DNA of 64,000 nucleotides from Tubulanus polymorphus (taxonomy: Eukaryota > Nemertea > Palaeonemertea > Tubulaniformes > Tubulanidae): contig NC_134033.1 in NCBI RefSeq assembly GCF_964204645.1, positions 7,724,231 to 7,788,230 on the forward strand. Reading direction: 5' to 3'. Made by a program: the position numbers and the translations under genes. Below are positions 52,785-62,724 of this stretch, piece after piece. The notes beneath the pieces were generated by a model. It was not told the origin of the DNA. It was given only the letters and a program-made list of their open reading frames with translations, and did no database searches. Each line of letters begins with the position of its first letter. Position 1 is the first letter of the stretch.

Positions 52785-53410
52785 TTCAGACAAATAAATT
52801 ACCCATGGGCAAAGTGTGGCTTACCTTGAAAGCTAGAGGTTGTTTGGAGTAAGGGCATTGCTTGAAAAATCTTTTTAATTCAAAGTTCTAGAAGTTTAAA
52901 TTGTATTATATTTTTCTTAAGGAATTATTTTGTAGTCAAATAAGACAAAAGATAAACATCTGTTTATGGTCTATGTCCAAAATATTGTAGGGTACAGGTA
53001 GGCGTGGCAGGGAAACTATTTTATATTTTCAAAAAAATATTTTTCACAATATTTCTTCAATATTCAGACCTCGACCTATACATGTAGTTTGCTGCTAAGT
53101 ATTTTCAGGTCACAAGAAATTACAATTTATTACAAATTCTATCAAACAGAAAACACAGCGCTAATCTTCTGCTACAACGATTATTCAGCCAGTTATCATA
53201 TCAAACGTGCAAGCGCTAAGCAGCGTTACAGCATCACCATATAGTAGTCTGAATGAGCGTGTGTTAGTGTGTGCAACAGTCTAATGTTTAGCACTCCCAC
53301 GCACGTGGAGGCCTTGTGTAGTGAAGGCCTTGTTCGCTTCACTTCAATCTCAATTAACGCAATCCCCGGGTATTAAAACAAACAATACCTATGGCGATAT
53401 GTAAAACAAG
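52785..53410. repeat. Dispersed repeat, copy 1
   Basis: Matched in the same orientation by 62725-63375 plus 63967-64000: ACCCATGGGCAAAGTGTGGC, GCTAGAGGTTGTTTGGAGTA, CACAAGAAATTACAATTTAT, and the ending AACAATACCTATGGCGATAT. This copy lacks the ~150-bp segment at 62990-63145 and the MITE at 63378. Confidence 0.8.
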
Positions 53411-54221
53411 GTGCCTACTATGGGCACTGTTAGATTCAGAGCAGAAATTAGTGAATAGAAGGAGTTAATCATATCCACCATACTAGATAGACCATACATT
53501 GGTTTAGTAAGGTGCTCTATCAGCTTATACTTGACATAAAAGGAAATGCATGATGTAAAAGTATAAGGTAATTAGATTTTAAATGACAAACAGTTGTTTA
53601 TACAAAGTAGAGAAGGTAAATACGTAACCCATTTTAAGTGGGCCTAATAGATTTGGAAATGAAATACATATAATCATTATAAATTATAAGCTGCCTAATA
53701 AATTATAAGGTTTAGTTAAATCACAAGCATCTCATATGTCATATTGATATTTTTGTTGCTGAAGCTGAAATCAAATCTAGCTGTATTGGGAGATGAGAAA
53801 GTATTCTAAGTTCCATACAAACTCTGTCCAGATTTTCAGGATTCAGAGCCAAGACCTAAGGCTAAAAAAATGATACCTTGTCTCTCCACTCATTGTTCAG
53901 CTTAATAGTTGACACAGCCGGCCACATATCTACCTTGTTCATTACTTTTTTTAAACTATGATCAATGAGATTTTACTATTTCAAACCCGGCAGTTTAGAA
54001 ATGAACTGATAAAGTTTATAACATTTTACAACTAAAGTCTATCCCAGTAGATATGACCGCGGCGCATCAAGGAGTTGTTACACTAACATATCGGGAACCC
54101 TGTTGTTTCTATCACTCAGTCTTACGAGTAATTGAGGTCAAGCGACTACTGAACTCTTACAAATGTATGCTTAAGTAGTGAACATCTAAGGGCAGCAAGC
54201 TAGAACCTTCATATATCTTAC

Positions 54222-54595
54222 CATGTTTTCATGGATACCATTAACAACTGATGTAAACAAATCAGTGTCACAACAATTAACAGTGGTTGCCATTGTTTCT
54301 TCAACTTGACGCTTTAGGGACTTCAGAGCAGATGGACATAAATCGTAACGTGAAGATGGTGTTTTATTTTTCACATTTTTCTCTGTATCACCATCAGTAT
54401 GCTTGAATTTTTTCACCAATGGCTGACCATCAGTGGACATTTCGGATTGCAGTTTCCGCTTCAGTGAAAGAAATTCATCATCAAGATCAACATTGACGAT
54501 GTATGGGTTAGATGACATCAGTGACAACCAGCCATCAGTCATCGGAGCCTCTTCAATTTTACTGGAATATTTTTGTACACCAGCAACAGGTGAAT
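54222..54595 (-). CDS. URB2: URB2 exon
   Basis: 374 nt between TTTTTGTAG and GTAAGATA. A codon split across the previous junction is completed by the first two bases. Encodes SPVAGVQKYSSKIEEAPMTD, an acidic/basic linker with KKFKHTDGD, and a helix ending VNGIHENM. Ends in phase 0, matching the exon at 40173. Confidence 0.65.
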
Positions 54596-54900
54596 CTACA
54601 AAAATAATCGTTCATTCATTCTCGAATTCACTGTGATTGACCGAATAATCATAAGCAAAATTTGGGCTTAACAACCACATATTTTGAACAGGTTACTTTT
54701 CAATTTTCAGAAAAGGCTGAAATTTTTAATCCAGTAAATATGGTGGTTAAAAGCATGTTTCAGTCAGTAAAAATAGCGGAATTCACACATCAATTTCAGA
54801 AGTGTTCAAACAGTTAAATTCATTTGCGGCATAATTGCGGTGTAGTCTGAGTAATCAATAAGTGTTCATGGTAATCCTCGAAATCCTATAATGTACATAC

Positions 54901-55219
54901 CTATAGAAATATAACGTAGATGTAACTGGGCTTTAAATCCTGACAACTTCTTCCATGTAAAATGAAAAATATCGTCAGGAACTTTTGTTAGTATGGCTTT
55001 CGCTTCTGGTGCGTTGGAACTGAGCGTTTTGACTAGAGTCATAATGTACGACAGGTATGCCTGATAAACTAGCAATGGTACTGATCCCACCGTCGTCAAA
55101 CAATCGAATGCCTGCTTCGTGATCATATTGACATGCTGCAGCCATAGACCATTGCTGGAATCATGGTTATCCATGTCCGCATCTGCATTCTCTTCATTAT
55201 CAGAACTACCATTTTTTCC
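54901..55219 (-). CDS. URB2: URB2 exon
   Basis: 319 nt between TTTCACGCAG and GTATGTAC. Begins with an acidic linker (GKNGSSDNEENADADMDNHD), then a helical segment (WLQHVNMITKQAFDCLTTVG, LSYIMTLVKTLSSN) as in alpha-solenoid proteins. Ends with one base of a split codon completed at 54595. Confidence 0.65.
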
Positions 55220-55289
55220 CTGCGTGAAATTTAAAAAGAGATGTTATAGATAGTGATCAAGGTTTTTCAGAAGTAGCAGTTAGTCTTAC

Positions 55290-55585
55290 ATGTACAGGAC
55301 TCATCAATCCAGGGTTCATGTGGAGCAATCATATTGGGAGCATTCAGTCAGTTTCACATACTATTCAAGAGCCAGTTGCTTGAAAGTTGGTTACTTAACC
55401 AGTTGATATTTGACATAGTGAGAGTTAAAAGTTCATTGTCACTATGGTATTTATCCACTGGTTAACTTTAACCAACCTTTGAGAGACTGGTCCCTGGTCT
55501 CTCATCAATCCAGGGTTCATGTATTTGAATAAGTGGTAAGTCAGTCCTTAACATACTGGTCTCATCAATCCAGGGTTCAAAGTTT
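55290..55585. repeat. Three copies of TCATCAATCCAGGGTTCA
   Basis: Located at about 55294, 55502 and 55561 between the two flanking exons, with related GGTTAACTTTAACCAACC-type sequence between. Noncoding. Confidence 0.6.
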
Positions 55586-55603
55586 TTTAGTTCAAATCTT
55601 TAC

Positions 55604-55813
55604 GTATTGGCCCCACTCCACGCGGTTCGCCACCGCGCGGGATTTACGCAAAGCAGCAGAAACAAACATGGCCACCTTTTGAATTTTCAATGTTAGAAAT
55701 TGTGCATGAATTTCAATTATTTCAGCTGTTAGGGTTTCAAGGCACAATATAACTGGATGATGTGATATGGCGATGTTAATAAATGATAATGCCGCAGTGA
55801 AGCCAGTCACAAA
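55604..55813 (-). CDS. Possible URB2 exon or repeat-derived ORF
   Basis: 70 open codons between an AG (GGGACAG) and a GT (GTAAAGAT), phase 0 at both ends, as required to join 62467 to 55219. The C-terminal half (AMFVSAALRKSRAVANRVEW) has a flavour of repeat-derived sequence, so exonised transposon sequence is possible. Confidence 0.35.
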
Positions 55814-56104
55814 CTGTCCCGATTGAGTGTACAGCGGTCAAAAACATATTAATTTGCGGAGTTACGTAACTATTTGCAGTAAAGTGCAGACGAAACATGA
55901 AGCCTTAATGGCCGTTTACAAAAACATTCTAGCAATCACAATTGAAAGATAATAATCATATACACTTTAAGTTAAAATTATGGCCATTTCCAAAATTATA
56001 GCAAAATTATATTATAATTTGAAGTCAGTGCGGAACCTTTGGTTTTGAACAATAATGAGGGGTGGCAGGAAGTAGTTCAATTCAAGTCCTGATTTACCAC
56101 ATGT

Positions 56105-56235
56105 TACTTCCGAGTTGTTGAAAATCTCGCGAGAATGGCGCAATATTGAAACTGGCAATAAATGCCAAGTATCGTACATATTTTTTTTTTTACATATTCA
56201 TAACTTATCCGCTATAAAGTGCCGATTCATTTGAG
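56105..56235. repeat. Truncated relative of the hAT-like element
   Basis: CTTCCGAGTTGTTGAAAATC, TCTCGCGAGAATGGCGC and TTATCCGCTATAAAGT parallel the arm of the element at 25640. It abuts the truncated 5' LTR. Confidence 0.6.
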
Positions 56236-56370
56236 TTTAGACCATGTGAATCTAGCCGGATAAAGAGCTTTAATTCGCTATCGTTTTTCGCTACCGCTCC
56301 GCCGGTCATTAAACAGTTTGACGTTAAAGCGTTGTCCGTTGTTAGTCCTTTTGTCGCTCAGTCTCCGACA
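56236..56370 (+). repeat. Truncated 5' LTR
   Basis: 135 bp apparently identical to the last 135 bp of the 3' LTR (62290-62424), from TTTAGACCATGTGAATC to CAGTCTCCGACA. The first ~182 bp are missing and replaced by hAT-related sequence. Confidence 0.9.
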
Positions 56371-56663
56371 AAAGTTAAAGCTCTATCTTGACGTCACCTG
56401 AAAACAGTAACGCCGTCGAATGATGTCCACCGAAAACATGGAATACACAGACCAGAGTCGCGAGAAGCTGTTCGATTCTAGGAAGTCATTAGCGGGTTGG
56501 TTGACCCGAAATATTGAAAAGGGTCAAAGCAAAGTCGAAATTCTCAAGAGCCAGAGTGCTCTTAGTTTAGTGAAAGGAAACCGTTTTAAAATCGTTTGAA
56601 AGTCTGAAAACGGTACACACTCAGATCATCTCTCTGCCCGACGAGGATGTTCTCGATGCTGAG

Positions 56664-57371
56664 TTGTGGTTCGAACCGTACTCCGAGAAGGTTCTGGACA
56701 TCGTCGATAAAATAGACTGTAAAATCAGGTCTCTAGATCTCATGGATTCCGACGCGGGTTCAGTCAGGTCGTGTAAGTCTGATACGCGACGTAAACACGT
56801 GGGTATGGCTGAAACCACTGTCGAAGAATTACCAGCCGAACAACCGGGCAGTCGCACTGACGACACGAAACGCTGGGTGTATCAGCAACCTATCGTACCG
56901 CCGCTGAACCGAGATAAAGCCATCGATGCTTGGATCGACCAGCTGATTCCTGGCCGTGAGACAGCACCCAGAGATGAAACGGGCGGAGAAGCTAATTTCA
57001 CACGTGCGTTGGAGCGTTTGAGCGTCGATCGAGATTTGCCACCAGTAGAGTTCCCGATAATCGATGGGTCAGCATTTGCTTGGCCTAAATTCGTTGAACA
57101 GTTTCACGTTCAAGTCCATCAGCGCGTTGGTATAACTGACAGCCGACGAATGGACATTCTGTTATCGAAAACAAAAGGTGAGGCGAGGAAACTTATTTAT
57201 GGTCTCGGGTATTCAGGTCGCAACTATGCGCAAGCCCTGCAAGAATTAAAACGCGTCTTCGGGCATAAGGTTCTTGTAGACACTATATCAACAGTGTGGC
57301 TGCGGGACCGGTTGTACAATCTAGTACTTTCGCACTCCGAGATTTCTACACAAGCATTCAAGATTGTTTGA
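56664..57371 (+). pseudogene. Pao/BEL gag-like region (DUF1759), first part
   Basis: 235 codons. The core LPPVEFPIIDGSAFAWPKFV and KTKGEARKLIYGLGYS with FGHKVLV follow the DUF1759 pattern. The frame ends soon after it overlaps the next one (57296), so a shift lies in between. ATG starts before 56664 are possible. Confidence 0.75.
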
Positions 57372-58954
57372 CGACACTGGCGCAGTTAAATTACACTAAC
57401 GAACTCACAAGTTGTGAGTTATTACAGAGAGTCGCCAGGAGACTTCCATTCGAGAAACGACATAAATGGAATGAACATGTTAAAAATGTAGCGTGTTTAA
57501 GAGAAACAAATTTATATGACTTGAATCTGTGGTTACAGGATAGAGTGGATGCTGAATGCGAGCCATACGCGGTCAGTGTACTTTCTGTTACGAAACAAAC
57601 CCATCAACAGGGTGTGGTCAAATCATCAATTATCAATAACACAGTTTTGAAACAGCAAACTGGTCATTACAATAGAGTTAATCGATTCAGCTGTGCACTC
57701 TGTCCTGCTCAACATATTTCTCGTTGCAAGAAATTCATTGGAAAGAATTTCAATGAACGTCTTGCAGTGATTCGTTCGTTTAAATTATGCTTCAATTGTC
57801 TTTATCCAGGTCACGTGAAATCTAACTGTCCATCCGCAGTTAGCTGTCACACTTGCAAAAAGAGACACCATACCAGTCTTCATCGAGATAATGAAATGAC
57901 ATTCGATTTACCTTCTGGGTCACCTCAGCAGCCAAAGTCAACTCCCTGCTTCTCCAATGGCAGTGAAGATTTGCTGAATGATTCTGCCGGCAAACAACAG
58001 ACATTGACTAAGGAGATGTTCAATGATGCTCGTGCTATGTGCCGCAATACTGCGAGCAGCACCCCTAGGAAGGTAAGTGTTCACTTCCAGATCGTTCTGG
58101 TTAATATCAAGGGGCAAAATGGACGTTTTATAAGTACTTTCGCACTGTTAGACTCGGCTTCGGAAATAAGCTTAATAGATTCAGGGTTAGCATCCGATCT
58201 TGGTCTGAAGGGAAGAGGTGAATTGTTGACTATGAATACGTTAACTTCATGTGAAACTAAGCCATCAAAAATTGTTAGCTTGTCACTGCATTCATTGTTC
58301 TCTGATGATGAGATTCTTATTCGTGAAGCTTATACTTGGCTAGGTAGTTTCAGGTGTCCGATTCAGACAAGCTCTATAACCGGAAAATTCGAACATTTAC
58401 ATGATTTGAATGTTTCGGATATCAATCAAGATGAAGTTAGAATTCTAATTGGCGCTAATGCGCCAAGAGCCCATTTGCAGCTTGAAGTTCGTCAGTCTTC
58501 TAATCCCGATGAGCCTGTAGCGATTCGTACCCCTCTGGGATGGTGCATTATGGGTACCATGTATAATGAAAACGTTTCGGGTAATGTTGATAGGAATTGT
58601 TTTACATCTACCACAGATATAGATAACATAGCTCTGAATAAACAGATTGAAAAATTCTGGGAGACGGAGACTCTCGGGGTAACGGCTGATAGTGATAAGA
58701 AGTCATGGTCTGTCGAAGATCGTCGCGCTATTTCTATTTTAAATGAATCGTGTAGACTCAACCAAGGCAAATACGAGGTAGGTATGCTGTGGCGTAACAC
58801 TGAATGCCTAATAATTTGCATCAAGCAAAAATCCGTTTCAAAAATCTTAAGAAACGGCTTGCAAATGATCCGATACTCCGTGAAGCTTATTGCAAAACTG
58901 TCAGTGGCTACATTGAAAATGGCCATGCCCGTAAGCTTACGGAGGATGACCTGA
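57296..58954 (+). pseudogene. Pao/BEL gag end, CCHC knuckles and aspartic protease
   Basis: 552 codons: the rest of DUF1759 (ELTSCELLQRVARRLPFEKR), cysteine-rich knuckles (CALCPAQH, CFNCLYPGHVKSNC, CHTCKKRHH), and a DUF1758 protease with FALLDSASEISLIDSGLA as the active-site region. A TPLGWCIMG segment marks the protease end. Frame lost near 58800. Confidence 0.8.
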
Positions 58955-59395
58955 AGACTACGGGCAAGAAAACCTGGTATTTGCTGCATCACGCGGTTAC
59001 AAATCCTAACAAACCGAGTAGTGTTTGACGCAGCGGCCTTATGCAACGGTGTTAGTCTTAACAATCAATTGATGACTGGACCAGATCTATTGAATAGCCT
59101 TTTCGGGGTCTTACAACGGTTTAGACTCGGGGCTATCGCGCTAGTCGCGGATGTACAGTGTATGTTTCACCAAGTGAAAGTACCCGAGTCTGATTCAAAT
59201 TCACTATTATTCTTGTGGCAAGCCGATATTCGAGAAGAATCGGACCCAGGCGTCTACAAGATGACCGTACATATTTTTGGTGCAAAAGACTCGCCCTGCG
59301 CAGCTAATTATTGTATAAAGAGAGCAGCCAATGATAATGCCGAATCGCACTCCGCTTTGGCAGTCGCTACAATATTATTACAATATTACTTTTAA
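58804..59395 (+). pseudogene. Pao/BEL reverse transcriptase, N-terminal part in two frames
   Basis: Frame 58804-59028 (KNLKKRLANDPILREAY, then a KTWYLLHHAV region) passes into 59021-59395 (NQLMTGPDLLNSLFGVLQRF, motif A ALVADVQCMFHQVKV, FGAKDSPCAANYCI). Order and motifs are those of Pao RT; two shifts are needed to join them. Confidence 0.75.
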
Positions 59396-60725
59396 TTTCT
59401 ATGTCGACGATTTACTCAAATCGGTTTCTTTTATATTTCAGGCTAGCCAGCTAGCAGACGAAATAACAGTAATCCTTAGCAAGGGCGGATTTCATCTGAC
59501 GAAATGGATGTCAAACAGTCGAGAAGTCTTGGCACACATTACAGGCGAAGAAAGGGCTCGACCAGAACTCGATCTTGATCTTGACGAATTACCGATTGAA
59601 CGGACTCTGGGTATCAAGTGGGATGTGGAATCTGACGACTTTGTATTTAAACCTGTTTTGAAAGAAGGCGTTCCTACGAAGAGGCTTGTCGTAAGTATTG
59701 TCAGCTCGATTTTCGATCCGTTGGGGTTTGTATCACCGTTTACATTCAGGGCTAAATGCTTGATACAAAAAATGTGGCGGCAAAATTTCGACTGGGATGA
59801 CGAGCTCTCCGGTGAATGTTTGATCAGATGGCAAGAGTGGGCAGCGGAGCTCATATTTTTAGCAGATTTTCGCCTGCAACGTCATCACCTTGGTTTGGTT
59901 GTAGGTGAAACACTGGTTGAATTGCATGTCTTCTGTGATGTGTCAGAGAAAGGATTTGGAGCTGTGGCTTATCTCCGCATGAAACACCCATCTGGAAACA
60001 TTAATTGTTCTTTCTTGTCTTCAAAGACTCGTGTTGCTCCTGTACGCATGATCACAGTGCCGAAGTTGGAGCTTGAAGGAGCTGTTCTTGGCATGAAGCT
60101 TGCTTACACTTTGAAGGACGAGCTACCAGAGTTGAAATTTCTTCGCGTTTTCTACTGGTCGGATGCTGTTACGGTCCTCAGGTACATCAACAACAGTTCA
60201 ACCAGGTTCAAGACGTTCGTCGCTAATAGATTAAGTAAGATATTACTTCATACTTCGACAGAGCAGTGGATGTATGTTCCATCTAATGTTAACCCAGCAG
60301 ACATCTGTACACGTGGCTTGCCAGCTGCCGAAATTCACACCAGTTCACGATGGCTCCGTGGACCTGATTTCTTGTATTCAGCGAATGAGGTAGATGAGTG
60401 GCCTGATCAGTCAATAGTTAATGGACCCCTGATCGATCGCGAAAATATTAAAAAGTGTACATATGCTAGTTCCGTTGTAAATAAAAACTTTGATTCTGTA
60501 TTTGATAATGTGTTTCAGTTGGTGAATATTGATAGGTTCTCATCATGGTATGAGTTACGTTGCCATGTAGCTTGGGTAATTAGGGCCGTGAAGAAATGTT
60601 CATCATTGGTCTCTCGGTTAAATGTTGATAGTGGCAAGGGTGGTCGAAACTTATTGCCGTCTAAGCTTAGCGAAGCGCAACACTTTCTCATTAGACACGC
60701 GCAGCGTGAGGGTTACGGAGATTAG
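59331..60725 (+). pseudogene. Pao/BEL reverse transcriptase active site and RNase H
   Basis: 464 codons. RT motif C FYVDDLL is near the start, then the thumb (ERTLGIKWDVESDDFVFKP), RNase H (LHVFCDVSEKGFGAVAYLRM, VPKLELEGAVLGMKLAY) and YVPSNVNPADICTRGL. A TAG at 60723-60725 stops the frame, which is otherwise continuous with the integrase. Confidence 0.85.
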
Positions 60726-60806
60726 ATTAGATCTCTGCAGTCTAAGGGCACTTTATCAAGGAAAAGTCCCACATTACCTCTACGTCCAACCTTTGGTGAC
60801 GGAGTA

Positions 60807-61550
60807 TTGAAAGTAGGCAGCAGACTGGCGAAAGCTGACATACCATTAGAAGCCCGTCATCAAGTAATATTACCGTTTGGGCATCATGTTTCTCGTTTGA
60901 TTATTGCCGAGACTCATGAAGCGTTACTACATGCCGGTCCCGAGCACGTCTTGGCCGAGGTCCGACAGAAATTTTGGCCTGTCAAAGGTCGTAGCTTAGT
61001 CAGAAGTGTCATACAAAGGTGCGTGATTTGTCGACGTGATAGGGTTAAACGTTTGATACCGATCATGGGTAATGTACCTGCTGCGCGTATAACTGCTTAT
61101 ACTCGCCCGTTTACGTTTACGGGAGTTGACTACTTCGGCCCTATTTACGTCAAATTAGGCAGAAGTACTGTGAAACGGTGGGGTTGTTTGTTCACATGTC
61201 TAGTTACTCGGGCGATTCACCTAGAGGTTGCAGATTCTCCGGAAACTGATTCATTTATTCTAGTGTTGCGCAATTTTATAGGGCGCAGGGGTCCTCCGTC
61301 TGAGATATACTCTGATAATGGAACAAATTTCGTAGGTGCAGAAAAGGAACTCAGGGATGGTATTCAGCGATTTAACCAAGTTCAAATACATAGATTTTTA
61401 CTGCAGCGTGATGTTACTTGGAAATTCTCACCTCCTTTGGCTCCCCATTTTGGTGGTGCTTGGGAAAGGCTTGTCAAATCCACCAAAAAAGCGCTCAAAC
61501 AAATACTTAAGTTACAGTTAGTTACAGACTCTGTTTTGCGTACGCATTGA
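60807..61550 (+). pseudogene. Pao/BEL integrase core
   Basis: An H2C2 zinc finger (HVLAEVRQKFWPV, CVICRRD) is followed by the rve core: FTGVDYFGPIYVK, an EIYSDNGTNFVGAEKEL segment and APHFGGAWERLVKS. In frame with the RNase H segment upstream apart from the TAG. A shift occurs near 61540. Confidence 0.85.
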
Positions 61551-62003
61551 AACAGAGGCAGTTATCAATAGCCGCCCCTTAACGTACAATAGCTCCGATC
61601 CTTTGGATTTCAGCGCAATTACGCCTAATCATTTCTTACATGGAGGTTCAACTAGTTATAAACCTCCTGATGTATTTCACGATCAGGAAATAAGTAGTAG
61701 GAAGCGCTGGAGACAAAGTCAAGTCATTGCCGACCATCTTTGGAAAAGATGGTTAAAGGAATATCTTCTGATGCTAACAGTGCGAGGTAAATGGGCTGAG
61801 GATAATTGTCCTATAAATACCGGTGATCTGGTTCTATTAGTGAACACTGATGTGCCTAGGGGGCAGTGGAGTCTGCTAGGGTCGCTGAGGTTTATCCCGG
61901 CGATGATGGGAAAATTCGAGTAGTTAAATTAAAAACTGGTACTGGTGCTGAGTTCATAAGACCGGTTGCCAAAATCGCTATATTGGAAGAAGCTATCCCA
62001 TAA
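61551..62003 (+). pseudogene. Pao/BEL integrase C-terminal domain (DUF5641-like)
   Basis: In a new frame: ETEAVINSRPL, then FLHGGSTSYKPPDV, WKRWLKEYLLML and INTGDLVLLV. A further shift near 61876 moves the reading into GDDGKIRVVKLKTGTGAEFI and the usual end, with stop at 62001-62003. Confidence 0.75.
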
Positions 62004-62107
62004 CTTATAGAATTTATACAATGTCTTCAACTTTCAGGATTGACTTGCATGTTTTTTTTTTGTTTTTTGGTTTTCTTTTTAACTATCAGACGTTAAGGGC
62101 GGGGGGA

Positions 62108-62424
62108 TGTTGTCTACTGTTATGTACTAACTCATACTATGGTCAAGTTTCAGGTTCGCGCTTCATGCACAGCGTATTCCTGGCTTCTTATATTTCAGAT
62201 TTCCGGTTTGTAACTGTTTCTGTGTATGGGTATTGTCCCTATTGTAGTTACCTCTCTATGTAAGCGCATAACATTTAGTTTTCTGGGCATTTAGACCATG
62301 TGAATCTAGCCGGATAAAGAGCTTTAATTCGCTATCGTTTTTCGCTACCGCTCCGCCGGTCATTAAACAGTTTGACGTTAAAGCGTTGTCCGTTGTTAGT
62401 CCTTTTGTCGCTCAGTCTCCGACA
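62108..62424 (+). repeat. Complete 3' LTR
   Basis: 317 bp, TGTTGTCTACTG...TCTCCGACA, directly after a polypurine tract (GGGCGGGGGGA) at 62097-62107. TGTTG...CA ends are normal for Pao/BEL. Confidence 0.85.
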
Positions 62425-62466
62425 TGAATTATAGTGCATTTAAGATCAATGGATAGATACACCTAC

Positions 62467-62685
62467 CTCATTTCTATCAGTGCTGTTCGTTTTGTGTATT
62501 ATTCCATTCGAATGAATCACCTGACATTTCGCAAGACATGAAGACAACAGATGTATAACAGCCGGTAACATCGTTACTACATTAATGACATTTTTTGGAA
62601 TGTCGTTCAACAGGTCGTTTGTTATTTGTTCATGAAGAATTTTCATCTCCGCTGTCGTTTCACAACTTTTCTGAGTGTTCTTCAT
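62467..62685 (-). CDS. URB2: URB2 exon (most 5' in window)
   Basis: 219 nt (73 codons, phase 0 both ends) between CTCCTTCAG and GTAGGTGT. Encodes KILHEQITNDLLNDIPKNVI, then VTMLPAVIHLLSSCLAKCQV. The ATG at its start is coincidental if further exons lie upstream of the window. Confidence 0.6.
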
Positions 62686-62724
62686 CTGAAGGAGAATGAA
62701 AACAGTTTGTTTAAGGTTTTAAAT

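Larger units (their letters stand above)
56236..62424 (+). mobile_element. Pao/BEL LTR retrotransposon, 5'-truncated LTR
   Basis: Domain order is gag-like DUF1759, CCHC knuckles, DUF1758 aspartic protease, RT, RNase H, H2C2-rve integrase and a C-terminal integrase domain. This is diagnostic of Pao/BEL. The 3' LTR is complete; only 135 bp of the 5' LTR remain. It lies antisense in a URB2 intron. Several frame breaks prevent a continuous polyprotein as read. Confidence 0.9.
29689..62685 (-). other. URB2: Host gene span: probable URB2 (Npa2/Urb2 family), 3' part
   Basis: Nine or ten exons with GT-AG boundaries and mutually consistent phases lie on the minus strand. Their translation is helical repeat-like and ends with the family's C-terminal signature: RTEF...VSDYVFEVQKVTL..., LLPGIYALMSLCDDH, and LLKGLYADYNKYYKYTG before the stop. 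Urb2/Npa2 proteins are nucleolar and act in 60S ribosomal subunit assembly. The name rests on C-terminal resemblance recalled from vertebrate URB2. The 5' end of the gene lies beyond the window. Introns reach ~14 kb and hold most of the retroelements listed here. Confidence 0.65.

Noticed and set aside
58492-59064. Minus-strand ORF of 190 codons
   Set aside because: Antisense of the Pao/BEL protease/RT region, which has clear plus-strand motifs.
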